A stretch of DNA of 9,755 nucleotides from JALSIF01 sp026981635 [NCBI: bacterium] (GCA_026981635.1 JALSIF010000295.1:1-9755); one strand, 5' to 3'. Positions 1 through 6,140 are shown, counted from the stretch's first letter. The notes: a model not told the origin generated them from the letters alone. Program-made: numbers and translations.

Positions 1-28
1 TCAGGTTACGCGGCCGAGAAATGGCGGG

Positions 29-1156
29 CTATCTGGCTGCTGCCCTGGGGCCCTGAGGGCCCAGCCGGACCACCACCGCAGTAAGGTCATCCTCCAGCCG
101 GCGGGGCTTGGCGAACTGCTTGGCCCGCTCCACCAGGTGGTCAATGAAGCGGCCCGGTGGGAGGTGGGTGAGGCGGGCCATCTCCTCCAGGATCACCTCG
201 TGGAAGGTGATCCCCTCTCCGCTTCCCCGGCTGTCCAGGATGCCGTCGGAGAGGAGGACCAGAGTGTCGCCCACCTCCATCTCCAGGCGCAGCTCCTCCA
301 CCTCCAGCCGCTCAGCCAACCCAAGGGGGGTGTTGGGGATGTGGTATTCCCTCACCTCGCCGGTCTGGCCGCTTACCATGAAGAGGGGCGGCCCGCCCTG
401 GAACCAGACGCTCAGGGTGCGGCGGCGGGGGGAGAGGGAAAAGAGGGTCAGGGTGAGGAAGTGCTCGGCGGGGAGCAGCTCGCGGTAAAAGTCGTTCAGC
501 TCCCTGAGCAGCCGTTCTGGGTTGGTCCAGTTCTGCTCCCGGTACCAGAAGGTCTTCAGGCTGAAGGTATGGAGGGCGGCCTGGACGCCGTGGCCGCTGA
601 AGTCGGCCAGAAACCCTCCCAGGGTGTCGCGGTCAATGGCAAACAGGTCAAAGAAGTCGCCCCCCAGCTGCTCGGAGGGGTGGTAGTAGCAGGAGAGCTC
701 CACCCCGTAGGCGTGCTGGAGGTCCCTCAACTGCTCTGGACGGGGGATGACGGCAAGCTGGATCTCGCGGGCCTGCTCCAGGTCGCGGCGACGCGCCTCC
801 AGCTCTTCCAGCAAGCGCTGGTGGAGGCGATAGATGGCGATCTGGGCCTCCATCCGGGCAATCAGTTCGGGAGCCACCAGCTCGCGGCTGAGCACGTCCA
901 CCGCTCCCGAGCGGATGGCCTGGATGCGGGTGTGCAGATCGGCCTGGCGGGTGATGAAGACCACCGGTAGATCGCGCAGCTGATGGGTGCGCTTGAGCTC
1001 CCGGCAGAGGTTCACCGCCCGGCCATCGGAGCCGTTTAGGTTGAGCAGGAGAAGGTCGGGCCCCACCCGCTGGATCACCTGAGGGGAGTGGTCCTCCCGA
1101 TTGAGGAAGGCGACCCGGAGACCGTGACTTAGCAGGGTGTCTAGCAGAGGCTCCAA
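29..1156 (-). CDS. SpoIIE/RsbU-type PP2C serine phosphatase with degenerate receiver domain
   Basis: Cytoplasmic signalling phosphatase, probably acting on a phosphorylated STAS-type anti-sigma antagonist (inferred from the family). Residues 1-100 are a CheY-like receiver fold, 105-138 a linker helix ending in the usual Q-x-x-x-IP, and 150-365 the PP2C domain. The metal-binding aspartates are present: GGD at 165-167, D185 in ADFSGHG, D304 in LLSDG and D356/D357 in EDDL. The usual NAGHPP motif has become QGGPP (253-257). The receiver looks inactive: the phospho-acceptor position is N39 (LLLLN) and the conserved Lys is R91, although T69 remains. The TTG at 1156 cuts off the first receiver strand. 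Upstream codons in the same frame encode LILADSD, the expected strand, so translation probably begins near CTG 1201. No ATG, GTG or TTG exists between the clpP stop and 1156. It lies directly behind clpP in the same frame and direction, probably in one transcript. Family confidence is high; the start is uncertain. Confidence 0.9.
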   Translation of the reverse strand: MEPLLDTLLSHGLRVAFLNREDHSPQVIQRVGPDLLLLNLNGSDGRAVNLCRELKRTHQLRDLPVVFITRQADLHTRIQAIRSGAVDVLSRELVAPELIARMEAQIAIYRLHQRLLEELEARRRDLEQAREIQLAVIPRPEQLRDLQHAYGVELSCYYHPSEQLGGDFFDLFAIDRDTLGGFLADFSGHGVQAALHTFSLKTFWYREQNWTNPERLLRELNDFYRELLPAEHFLTLTLFSLSPRRRTLSVWFQGGPPLFMVSGQTGEVREYHIPNTPLGLAERLEVEELRLEMEVGDTLVLLSDGILDSRGSGEGITFHEVILEEMARLTHLPPGRFIDHLVERAKQFAKPRRLEDDLTAVVVRLGPQGPRAAAR

Positions 1157-1291
1157 GAAGTCGCGCAGGTCACTGTCGGCGAGGATGAGGGCATTCTCCA
1201 GGCTTACCCCGCTCCAGACGGGCTGGGTGGCCGGCCTGTCCTCCCCTTCGCCGTAGAGGAAGACCTGTTTATCCCGCGCAGCGAAGGCGGC

Positions 1292-1993
1292 TCACCCCTT
1301 CTCCTCGGCGACCGGCTCGGGGGAGGAGATGATCTGGTCAATGATGCCGTACTCCTTGGCCTCCTCGGCGTCCATGAAGTAGTCCCGGTCGCAGTCCCGC
1401 TCAACCCTCTCCAGGGGCTGGCCGGTGTGCTTGGAGATGATCTGGTAGATGCGGTCCTTGGCGCGCAGGATCTCCTTGGCGTGGATGGCCACATCGGCCG
1501 CCGAACCGGCATAGCCGCCCAGGGGCTGGTGGAGCATCATGCGGCTGTTGGGCAGGGCGTAGCGCTTGCCCTTGGCGCCGGCCAGCAGCAGAACGCAGGC
1601 CATGGAGGCGGCCGAACCGACGCAGATGGTGGACACCTTGGGCTTGATGAGCTGCATGGTGTCGTAGATGGCCAGTCCCGCATCCACCGAACCGCCCGGG
1701 CTGTTGATGTAGAGGTCAACGTCCTTGGTGCTGTCCTCCTTCTCCAGGAAGAGGAGCTGGGCGATCACCGAGTTGGCCACCGTGTCGTCAATGGGGCTAC
1801 CGATGAAGACGATGCGATCCTTGAGCAGACGGGAATAGATGTCGTAGGCCCGCTCGCCCCAGTTTGACTGTTCAATCACTACCGGAACGTAGTAGTTCAT
1901 CCGCACCTCTCTCAGCCGCCGGATCTTCTCCTCCATGGAACCCCCATACATGGAGATGATCTGGTGGCGCTCGTAAAGTTCGTCTCTGTTCAT
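1292..1993 (-). CDS. clpP: ATP-dependent Clp protease proteolytic subunit ClpP
   Basis: Serine peptidase subunit that forms a double-heptamer chamber and degrades proteins unfolded and fed in by ClpX, ClpA or ClpC partners. The Ser-His-Asp triad is visible: S130 in GSAASMA, H155 in MLHQP and D200 in ERDCDRD. The oxyanion segment [11 protein letters not shown] (96-106) and the handle-domain pattern are intact. From ATG 1993 the protein has 233 residues, longer than the usual 190-210, because about 31 residues precede the normal beginning ([10 protein letters not shown]). The ATG at 1993 has Shine-Dalgarno GGGAGAAG (2004-1997). A second candidate, ATG at 1900 (M32), has GAGAGG at 1911-1906 and would give a 202-residue protein of standard size. 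It follows tig by 92 bases and precedes the receiver-phosphatase gene. No clpX is in the window. Two competing hairpins overlap the upstream ribosome-binding site, which suggests translational control. Confidence 0.96.
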   Translation of the reverse strand: MNRDELYERHQIISMYGGSMEEKIRRLREVRMNYYVPVVIEQSNWGERAYDIYSRLLKDRIVFIGSPIDDTVANSVIAQLLFLEKEDSTKDVDLYINSPGGSVDAGLAIYDTMQLIKPKVSTICVGSAASMACVLLLAGAKGKRYALPNSRMMLHQPLGGYAGSAADVAIHAKEILRAKDRIYQIISKHTGQPLERVERDCDRDYFMDAEEAKEYGIIDQIISSPEPVAEEKG

Positions 1994-1998
1994 AGTCT

Positions 1999-2026
1999 TC
2001 TCCCGGCGGCGGGAGATTCTCCCGCC
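1999..2026 (-). promoter_or_regulatory. Two overlapping, mutually exclusive hairpins at the clpP ribosome-binding site
   Basis: Read on the minus strand, the clpP leader contains GGCGGGAGA-A-TCTCCCGCC (2026-2008), a perfect inverted repeat. The right arm can pair instead with the ribosome-binding site: TCTCCCG-CCGC-CGGGAGA (2016-1999), a 7-bp stem with a 4-base loop that buries the GGGAGA Shine-Dalgarno. One fold leaves the site open and the other closes it. Both pairings are read directly from the sequence; a regulatory role is inferred. The CGGGAGA motif appearing three times in alternating orientation could instead be a DNA operator. Confidence 0.55.
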
Positions 2027-2036
2027 CACTCTGCTA

Positions 2037-2090
2037 GCTTCTCAGGCTTATAAATTCTATACCCGCCCAGGCCACAAAGGGCTTCTCAGG
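2037..2090 (-). repeat. 10-bp direct repeat bracketing the tig-clpP spacer
   Basis: CCTGAGAAGC (minus strand) occurs exactly at 2090-2081, where it includes the tig stop codon, and again at 2046-2037, start to start 44 bases apart. The AT-rich stretch between the copies (TATAGAATTTATAAG, 2061-2047) resembles a -10 region and could drive clpP separately from tig, but I find no convincing -35. The repeat is exact; its meaning is unknown. Confidence 0.4.
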
Positions 2091-3540
2091 GGGCTTCCTT
2101 TTCCTGCTCAATCGGCGGTGGGACTGCCGGCTGGGCCGGCTCCCCTTCCTCTCCTTCCCCGGACTGGTGGGGGGAGGTTTCCTTCCCTTCCCCCTGGGCC
2201 TCGTCCTTGAAGCGAACCGTCCTCAGCAGGTGGTCGTAGATCTTCTGCTCAGTGAGCCTTGCCCTGAGGCGGGAGATGAGGGCGCGGTTGCGGGCAAGCT
2301 TGGGGGCTTCGCGGGGGTTTAGGCGGTTTTCGGAGATGAAGCGGTAGAGCTCCAGGCTCAACTCGTGGGAGGAGGGCTCAAGCTTTTCGCGGCGGGCGAT
2401 CTCCCGAAGGATCAGGTACTGGCGAAGGCGCTCCCTAACCTCCTTCCTCAGCTCCTCGCGGTACTTCTCGGGGTCTATCTCCTGGGCCTCAAGCCACTTC
2501 TCCAAGGTCATCCCCTGCTCCCTGAGGCGGCGCTCCTGGTCGGCCAGCTCGTACTGGACCTCCTCATCCAGCCAGCTTTCGGAGATGTCGATCTTTGCCT
2601 CCCGGGCAAGCCGCTCAACGATCTCGGAAAGCTTCTTCTCCCGGGTACGGCGCAGGGCAAAGCCCTGAAGCTCCCGCTCCATCCAGCTCTCAAACTCCTC
2701 CATGCTGCCAAAGCCCAGGGTCTTGGTGACGAACTCCTCACCAAACTGGGGCACCTCCTCGCGGAGGATGCGCTGGCAGCTTGCCACCACCCTCACCCGG
2801 CGGCCCCGAAGTAGTTCGTCATGGGGGTAGTCCTCAGGGACGGTGTACTCAAACTCGCGGGTCTCGCCCGGCTTTATGCCCAGAAACTTCTCCGCAAAGC
2901 CGGTAAGCTCAGGCTCAACGCCCAGCTTGTAGTGGATCTCCTCGTAGTCAAAGGGCGGGGTCTCATCCTTCTTCGCCTGGTCGTCAATGAACTCGGACTT
3001 AAGGGAGCCGACGAAGATGTCGCCCATCTCCGCCCCCTCCCCCTCCTCCTTGACCACCAGGTTCTTGTGCTGCTCAAGGAGGGAGCGGCGAAACTCCTCC
3101 CTCAGCTCGTCGGTCACCCTTACCGGCTCCACCTCAAGCTCCCACTCCCGGTAGTCGGGGAGCTCTACCTGGGGGTAGACGGGCAGGGTCAGCTCAAACT
3201 CGTAAGCCTTGCCCTGCTCGGGGGGGGCCTGCTCGTCAAACCTAAGCCCCTGGCCGGGGCGGGGGTCCAGCCCGAAGCGCTGGATGGCCTGGGCGACGAT
3301 CCTCTCCTGGAGCTCCTCACGAACCTCCGAAACGATGTACTCCCTGCCCAGGCGGCGCTCCAGAACAGGGGGAGGGGCCTTGCCTGGCCTGAAACCGGGC
3401 ACCCTCACCCTATGGGCAAGCCTCCGGTAGACCCGGCGGTAGGCCTCATCCACCTGACCGGCACCCACCTCCCCCCTGATGCGGGCAAGGTTGTCCTCCA
3501 CCGCTACCAGGTCAAGGGACTGCTGAGTCTTGTCTTCCAT
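2086..3540 (-). CDS. tig: Trigger factor, ribosome-associated chaperone and peptidyl-prolyl isomerase
   Basis: Binds the ribosome at the peptide exit and shields nascent chains. The ribosome-binding signature is GFRPGKAP (49-56; family consensus GFRxGKxP) within the N-terminal domain (1-135). An FKBP-like isomerase domain follows (about 165-262; DIFVGSL, then FLGIKPGE and VPEDYPHDELLRG). The C-terminal domain, about 265-445, is charged and helical and forms the substrate cradle. The last 40 residues are an acidic, Pro/Gln-rich tail that is probably disordered. At 484 residues it is slightly longer than the usual 430-450, mostly because of this tail. The ATG at 3540 places the first strand normally, but it is preceded by CACCCCCCAG rather than a Shine-Dalgarno; a GATAAC at 3560-3555 could be a -10 for a very short leader. 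It lies 51 bases after the upstream unknown gene and 92 before clpP, the common tig-clpP order. Confidence 0.95.
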   Translation of the reverse strand: MEDKTQQSLDLVAVEDNLARIRGEVGAGQVDEAYRRVYRRLAHRVRVPGFRPGKAPPPVLERRLGREYIVSEVREELQERIVAQAIQRFGLDPRPGQGLRFDEQAPPEQGKAYEFELTLPVYPQVELPDYREWELEVEPVRVTDELREEFRRSLLEQHKNLVVKEEGEGAEMGDIFVGSLKSEFIDDQAKKDETPPFDYEEIHYKLGVEPELTGFAEKFLGIKPGETREFEYTVPEDYPHDELLRGRRVRVVASCQRILREEVPQFGEEFVTKTLGFGSMEEFESWMERELQGFALRRTREKKLSEIVERLAREAKIDISESWLDEEVQYELADQERRLREQGMTLEKWLEAQEIDPEKYREELRKEVRERLRQYLILREIARREKLEPSSHELSLELYRFISENRLNPREAPKLARNRALISRLRARLTEQKIYDHLLRTVRFKDEAQGEGKETSPHQSGEGEEGEPAQPAVPPPIEQEKEAP

Positions 3541-3591
3541 CTGGGGGGTGTGATGTTATCAGAGCAGGTTCCGCTTGGGGTCATATCCAAG

Positions 3592-4413
3592 CTAGGCGGA
3601 GCCGCTCAGCCGCTCGGCCAGCCGCTGGCGGAGCAGGTTCCAGGGGGGGAGGGGGAAGGCAAGGGCGGCAAGCTTGAGGTAGCCGGCCGCCTCGCTGGGA
3701 CGCTTGCGGGCAAGGGCGTCAACCGCCAGGTACTCAAAGAAGAAGGCCCCCTCCCGGCGGCGGGTGCTGCGGGTGATGGCGGCACCCATGGCGCTGGGGT
3801 CAACGGTGCGATAGTCGGTACCGGTCAGCTCAACCAGACCGGCAAACAGCTCCTCCTCCCGGGGGTGGCCCCGCAGGTGGGCATAAAAGGCCAGGTAGTG
3901 GGCCAGCTGGCCAAACTCAAACCAGCTCCGGTAGAGGTGGCGAAGTTCTCCCGGACTCAGGGAGTCGGTCAGCTCCCCCAGGATCTCCGCTCCCCTCCCC
4001 GGGGTTACCACCGGCTCCAGTTCTGGGGCATAGACCTGGAGCTGCAGGATGCCCGAGAGGGCGTTCACCACCAGGCGGTTGAGGTCCTCCGGCTTCTCGC
4101 GCCGCCCGATGGTGAGGGCGACCGCAAGGGCCTCCTTGGCCTGGGCTCGGATTAGCTGCAACGCCTCCCTTCCCCGGCAGTGGAAGAGGGTGAGGGCGTG
4201 CCAGCCCAGGGTGAGGGTAAGGGCGCGGCCCGCCAGGGAGCGCTCACGGTCGGCCAGTTCCTGGGCAAACTCGTCGGCCAGTACCCTGACCGTCTCCCCC
4301 AGCGCCCGCTCGTCCAGGCGACGGAAGCTTTCCTGGGCCAGGGAGAGCAGCCCGCGCACCAGCTTTCCCTGCGCCGAGTCGGTAGGGGAGGGTTGGGAGT
4401 GGGGCCTGGCCAA
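3592..4413 (-). CDS. Unrecognised helical protein upstream of tig
   Basis: I do not recognise this 273-residue protein. It has no signal peptide, no transmembrane segment and no catalytic motif that I can name. It is rich in Leu, Ala, Arg and Glu in helical patterns, with aromatic clusters such as FFFEYLAV (about residues 221-228) and HYLAFYAHL (about 170-178) reminiscent of helical-repeat (TPR-like) packing, though no consensus repeat is visible. The first start in frame is TTG at 4413, which has no clear ribosome-binding site. GTG at 4359 (residue 19) is preceded by AGGGAAAG (4370-4363) with good spacing and may be the real start; it would remove a Pro/Ser-rich stretch. The gene follows a strong terminator and lies 51 bases before tig, so it may be the first gene of the tig-clpP-phosphatase transcript. 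That it is protein-coding is likely from its length, its sensible composition and its fit in the operon. Confidence 0.75.
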   Translation of the reverse strand: MARPHSQPSPTDSAQGKLVRGLLSLAQESFRRLDERALGETVRVLADEFAQELADRERSLAGRALTLTLGWHALTLFHCRGREALQLIRAQAKEALAVALTIGRREKPEDLNRLVVNALSGILQLQVYAPELEPVVTPGRGAEILGELTDSLSPGELRHLYRSWFEFGQLAHYLAFYAHLRGHPREEELFAGLVELTGTDYRTVDPSAMGAAITRSTRRREGAFFFEYLAVDALARKRPSEAAGYLKLAALAFPLPPWNLLRQRLAERLSGSA

Positions 4414-4433
4414 AGTAGCTAAATCTTACCGGC

Positions 4434-4471
4434 AAAAATGGCAGTGGGGCGCCACCCGAGGGCGGCGCCCC
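4434..4471 (-). terminator. Rho-independent terminator after the XRE regulator gene
   Basis: On the minus strand, GGGGCGCC (4471-4464) pairs perfectly with GGCGCCCC (4453-4446). Inside, GCCC and GGGT extend the stem to roughly ten pairs around a CTCG tetraloop. A TTTTT run follows at 4438-4434, seven bases after the stem, a slightly late U-tract. It lies 43 bases past the XRE stop and 21 bases before the TTG of the next gene, so it separates the two units. Confidence 0.75.
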
Positions 4472-4513
4472 GCCCCATCTTTCTCACCCGTCTGAACTCA
4501 GACCGTTGTTGGC

Positions 4514-5074
4514 CTAGCGCGCCTTGCGCCGCAGGAGCTTGTCAATGATCTCCTCGCGCTCCGCCCTTGAGCGGATGCCGCGGCTTTGGAGCTCCTCATC
4601 CAGCAGGTTGAGCAGGCGCTCAAAGCGCTCCTCCCCGTAGGGCTCACCGCCATAGGCGGGAGGGTAGCGGTAGCCGGGAGGAGGACCCCACGCCCGGGCG
4701 TAGGCCGGTTCGTGGTAGGTCTCGCGGGGAGCGAAGCCGTACTCCTCAATCAGCTCCTCCAGCACCACCCTCACCTGGGAGCGCAGGTCGTCCAGCGCCT
4801 GGGGAGAGATGACGTAGTTGAGGAGCTCCTTGGGGTCCATGTCCATCAGCTGGGCCACCTTGACCAGGAAGCCGATGGACTGGTTGGCCCGGCCGTTTTC
4901 CACCTGGCTGAGGTGGGCCGAGCTGATGGTCATGCCGCGCTCCTTGGCGATCTTGACCAACTGGCCGATGGTGAAGCCCTTCTCCTCTCTCAGCTGGCGC
5001 AGACGACGACCGATCTGGGTAAAGATCTCCTTCTCTTCTGGCGTGAGTTCGCGTAGTCTCCTCGTTGCTGCCAT
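4514..5074 (-). CDS. XRE-family HTH transcriptional regulator with aromatic/proline-rich linker
   Basis: DNA-binding regulator. A Cro/C1-type helix-turn-helix spans about residues 17-85 (IGRRLRQLREEKG, then IGQLVKIA, then the recognition helix AHLSQVENGR at 53-62). The stretch between helix 2 and the recognition helix (KERGMTISS) is a few residues longer than usual. Helix 91-111 is followed by a low-complexity segment (112-147) with seven Tyr, one Phe, one Trp and many Pro and Gly, then a charged helical tail (148-186). The DNA-binding part is secure; the rest matches no effector domain I know. ATG 5074 has a perfect AAGGAGGT (5093-5086), 11 bases upstream, which is somewhat far. A TATAAT promoter and two inverted repeats lie just upstream, suggesting that the protein controls its own gene. 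The strong terminator after it makes it a single-gene unit. Its target genes cannot be read from the window. Confidence 0.9.
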   Translation of the reverse strand: MAATRRLRELTPEEKEIFTQIGRRLRQLREEKGFTIGQLVKIAKERGMTISSAHLSQVENGRANQSIGFLVKVAQLMDMDPKELLNYVISPQALDDLRSQVRVVLEELIEEYGFAPRETYHEPAYARAWGPPPGYRYPPAYGGEPYGEERFERLLNLLDEELQSRGIRSRAEREEIIDKLLRRKAR

Positions 5075-5118
5075 TGTTAGTGGTTACCTCCTTCTTTGTT
5101 GGCTGTTTCCAGCTCAGT

Positions 5119-5137
5119 TCCTAGATACCCTCTAGGA
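5119..5137. promoter_or_regulatory. Inverted repeat at the XRE transcription start, candidate operator
   Basis: TCCTAGA (5119-5125) and TCTAGGA (5131-5137) are a perfect 7-bp inverted repeat around a 5-base spacer, beginning close to the predicted transcript start. XRE-family proteins commonly bind such short dyads as dimers, so autorepression is a reasonable inference. An RNA hairpin in the leader is the alternative. Confidence 0.5.
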
Positions 5138-5144
5138 CTATCAA

Positions 5145-5174
5145 ATTATACCCTACGTTCAACAACATTGTTAT
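5145..5174 (-). promoter_or_regulatory. Sigma-70-type promoter of the XRE gene
   Basis: A perfect -10 TATAAT (5150-5145) lies 18 bases downstream of ATAACA (5174-5169; four of six to TTGACA). The expected transcript start is near 5138, leaving a leader of about 64 bases before ATG 5074. Confidence 0.7.
5161..5172. promoter_or_regulatory. Second inverted repeat between -35 and -10 of the XRE promoter
   Basis: AACAA-CA-TTGTT is a perfect 5-bp dyad that overlaps the -35 and the promoter spacer. Its sequence is unrelated to the dyad at 5119-5137, so if both are real they probably bind different proteins. It is short enough that chance is possible. Confidence 0.3.
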
Positions 5175-5287
5175 CACCGCTCTACAAATTCTGTCTGCCC
5201 TGCCCGGAAACCACCACTTACCGGCTCCGCTCACAATTCCCCAAATCCCGGAGTCTGGTCCGGTTTAGACGGATTCCCAGGCCCTTC

Positions 5288-5878
5288 CTAACTTTTCAAC
5301 TTTTCCTCTGCCAGCTTTATCAGACCCATGAGCTTTACATCAACAACTTCACCCGCTTTGAGCATCTTTGCCACCTCCTGCTCAGCCCTCGCCAGGGGTA
5401 TCAAGCGAAGTTCAATCTGCTCTCCGCCCACACCCCGCTCTTCGCTCACCCGCCTGCAACCTTGTGCCAAAAAAACATAGGCATACTCGTTGGAGAGTCC
5501 GGAGCTTACTGCTCCTTCGGCGAGCAATTGGATGGTTCCAGCTTCGTAGCCGGTTTCCTCTAACAGCTCCCGGCGGGCACACGTGATGGCATCCTCGCCC
5601 TCCACGTCCATCAGTCCGGCGGGAAGCTCCCACACCAACCGCTCCTGGGGAGGACGAAACTGGCCCACCAGGACCACCTCCCCACCGGTGGTGATGGGCA
5701 CCACCAGCACCACCTCCGGACTGGGGCGGTCGGCGCTCACCCAGCGTCGCACTGTGCCGTCGGGGGACTTGTACTCCCGCTCTACCAGAGTGAGCCAGGG
5801 GGTCCGGTAGAGGGAGCGGCGGGAAAGGACCCGAAAACCGCCGGCCGGGCCTGAGCTGGCTTTGTCCTGGCCGCCCAT
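5288..5878 (-). CDS. Nudix hydrolase, ADP-ribose pyrophosphatase-like
   Basis: Probably hydrolyses ADP-ribose or a related nucleoside diphosphate linked to a sugar, a house-cleaning role in the cytoplasm. The Nudix box is complete from G88: G88-x6-E95-x7-R103-E104-L105-x-E107-E108-x-G110-Y111. The first gap is six residues rather than the textbook five, a variant I recall from some ADP-ribose pyrophosphatases. The preceding VGQFRPP and WELPAG (72-88) are typical of this subfamily. About 15 residues after the box, where ADP-ribose enzymes often have a Pro, it has SSGLSNE (125-131), so the substrate is not certain. I chose ATG 5878 (196 residues, with GGTGG six bases upstream) because the longer frame, opening with TTG at 5980, would run into the tRNA gene. 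No clear promoter or terminator of its own was found. The XRE gene lies downstream beyond a gap of 213 bases. Confidence 0.9.
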   Translation of the reverse strand: MGGQDKASSGPAGGFRVLSRRSLYRTPWLTLVEREYKSPDGTVRRWVSADRPSPEVVLVVPITTGGEVVLVGQFRPPQERLVWELPAGLMDVEGEDAITCARRELLEETGYEAGTIQLLAEGAVSSGLSNEYAYVFLAQGCRRVSEERGVGGEQIELRLIPLARAEQEVAKMLKAGEVVDVKLMGLIKLAEEKLKS

Positions 5879-5920
5879 CTGCTGCCACCATTCTATGGGA
5901 GTGGTGGGGACGGGGAAGGG

Positions 5921-5949
5921 TAGGCAGGGGGAAAGGGGGTACTTATAAT
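5921..5949 (+). promoter_or_regulatory. Promoter of tRNA-Arg(CCT)
   Basis: TAGGCA (5921-5926; four of six to TTGACA) and a perfect TATAAT (5944-5949) are separated by 17 bases. The tRNA begins 17 bases after the -10, leaving a short 5' leader for RNase P to remove. Confidence 0.7.
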
Positions 5950-5965
5950 TGGCCCTCCAAGGTCT

Positions 5966-6040
5966 GGCCCCGTAGTTCAATGGATAGAACGACCGCCTCC
6001 TAAGCGGTAGATACAGGTTCGATTCCTGTCGGGGCCACCA
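5966..6040 (+). tRNA. tRNA-Arg (anticodon CCT)
   Basis: Complete cloverleaf. The acceptor GGCCCCG (5966-5972) pairs with CGGGGCC (6030-6036). The D stem is GTTC/GAAC (5975-5978, 5987-5990). The anticodon stem ACCGC/GCGGT (5992-5996, 6004-6008) carries the 7-base loop CTCCTAA with anticodon CCT at 5999-6001, which reads AGG. The T stem ACAGG/CCTGT holds the loop TTCGATT (6018-6024). The discriminator is A6037 and CCA is encoded at 6038-6040. It reads AGG, a codon used in several genes of this window. Confidence 0.97.
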
Positions 6041-6085
6041 TCCCTTGGCTTAAAAAGCCCTCGTCCAAGGACTGTCTATCCCCAC

Positions 6086-6094
6086 TGCTAGAAT
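6086..6094 (+). promoter_or_regulatory. Extended -10 promoter of the malate dehydrogenase gene
   Basis: TGCTAGAAT is an extended -10 (TGn followed by TAGAAT, five of six to TATAAT). No convincing -35 is present at 16-18 bases, which extended -10 promoters can do without. The transcript would start near 6101, at a small dyad TCCCC-CGT-GGGGA (6100-6112), leaving a leader of about 40 bases. Transcription continuing from the tRNA promoter is also possible, since no good terminator separates them. Confidence 0.5.
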
Positions 6095-6140
6095 CGCACT
6101 CCCCCGTGGGGACAAATCCCTAGCAAGCGAATTTGGGGCC

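Noticed and set aside
137-970. Long plus-strand reading frame opposite the phosphatase gene
   Set aside because: It lies antisense to a gene with clear conserved motifs; its composition (runs of Gly, Val, Gln, Leu) is typical of an antisense frame in GC-rich DNA.
3573-3592. Hairpin GCTTGG/CCAAGC between the unknown gene and tig as a terminator
   Set aside because: Only six pairs with an eight-base loop and no T-tract after it on either strand.
2821-4155. 444-codon plus-strand frame across tig and the gene before it
   Set aside because: It is antisense to trigger factor and spans the spacer between two genes; Leu/Gly/Val-rich without motifs.
5248-5263. CCGGA/TCCGG dyad after the Nudix gene as a terminator
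   Set aside because: Five-pair stem with no T-tract on the minus strand.
5879-5980. Longer Nudix protein starting at TTG 5980
   Set aside because: The start would lie inside the tRNA gene and over its promoter; ATG 5878 gives a normal Nudix length.
5966-6040. tRNA-Arg as an integration site of a mobile element
   Set aside because: No integrase, no repeat of the tRNA 3' end downstream, and the flanking genes are ordinary housekeeping genes.
6043-6070. Terminator after the tRNA (CCTTGG/CCAAGG, with GGCTT-AAA-AAGCC inside)
   Set aside because: The stems compete with each other and no T-tract follows; too weak to call.
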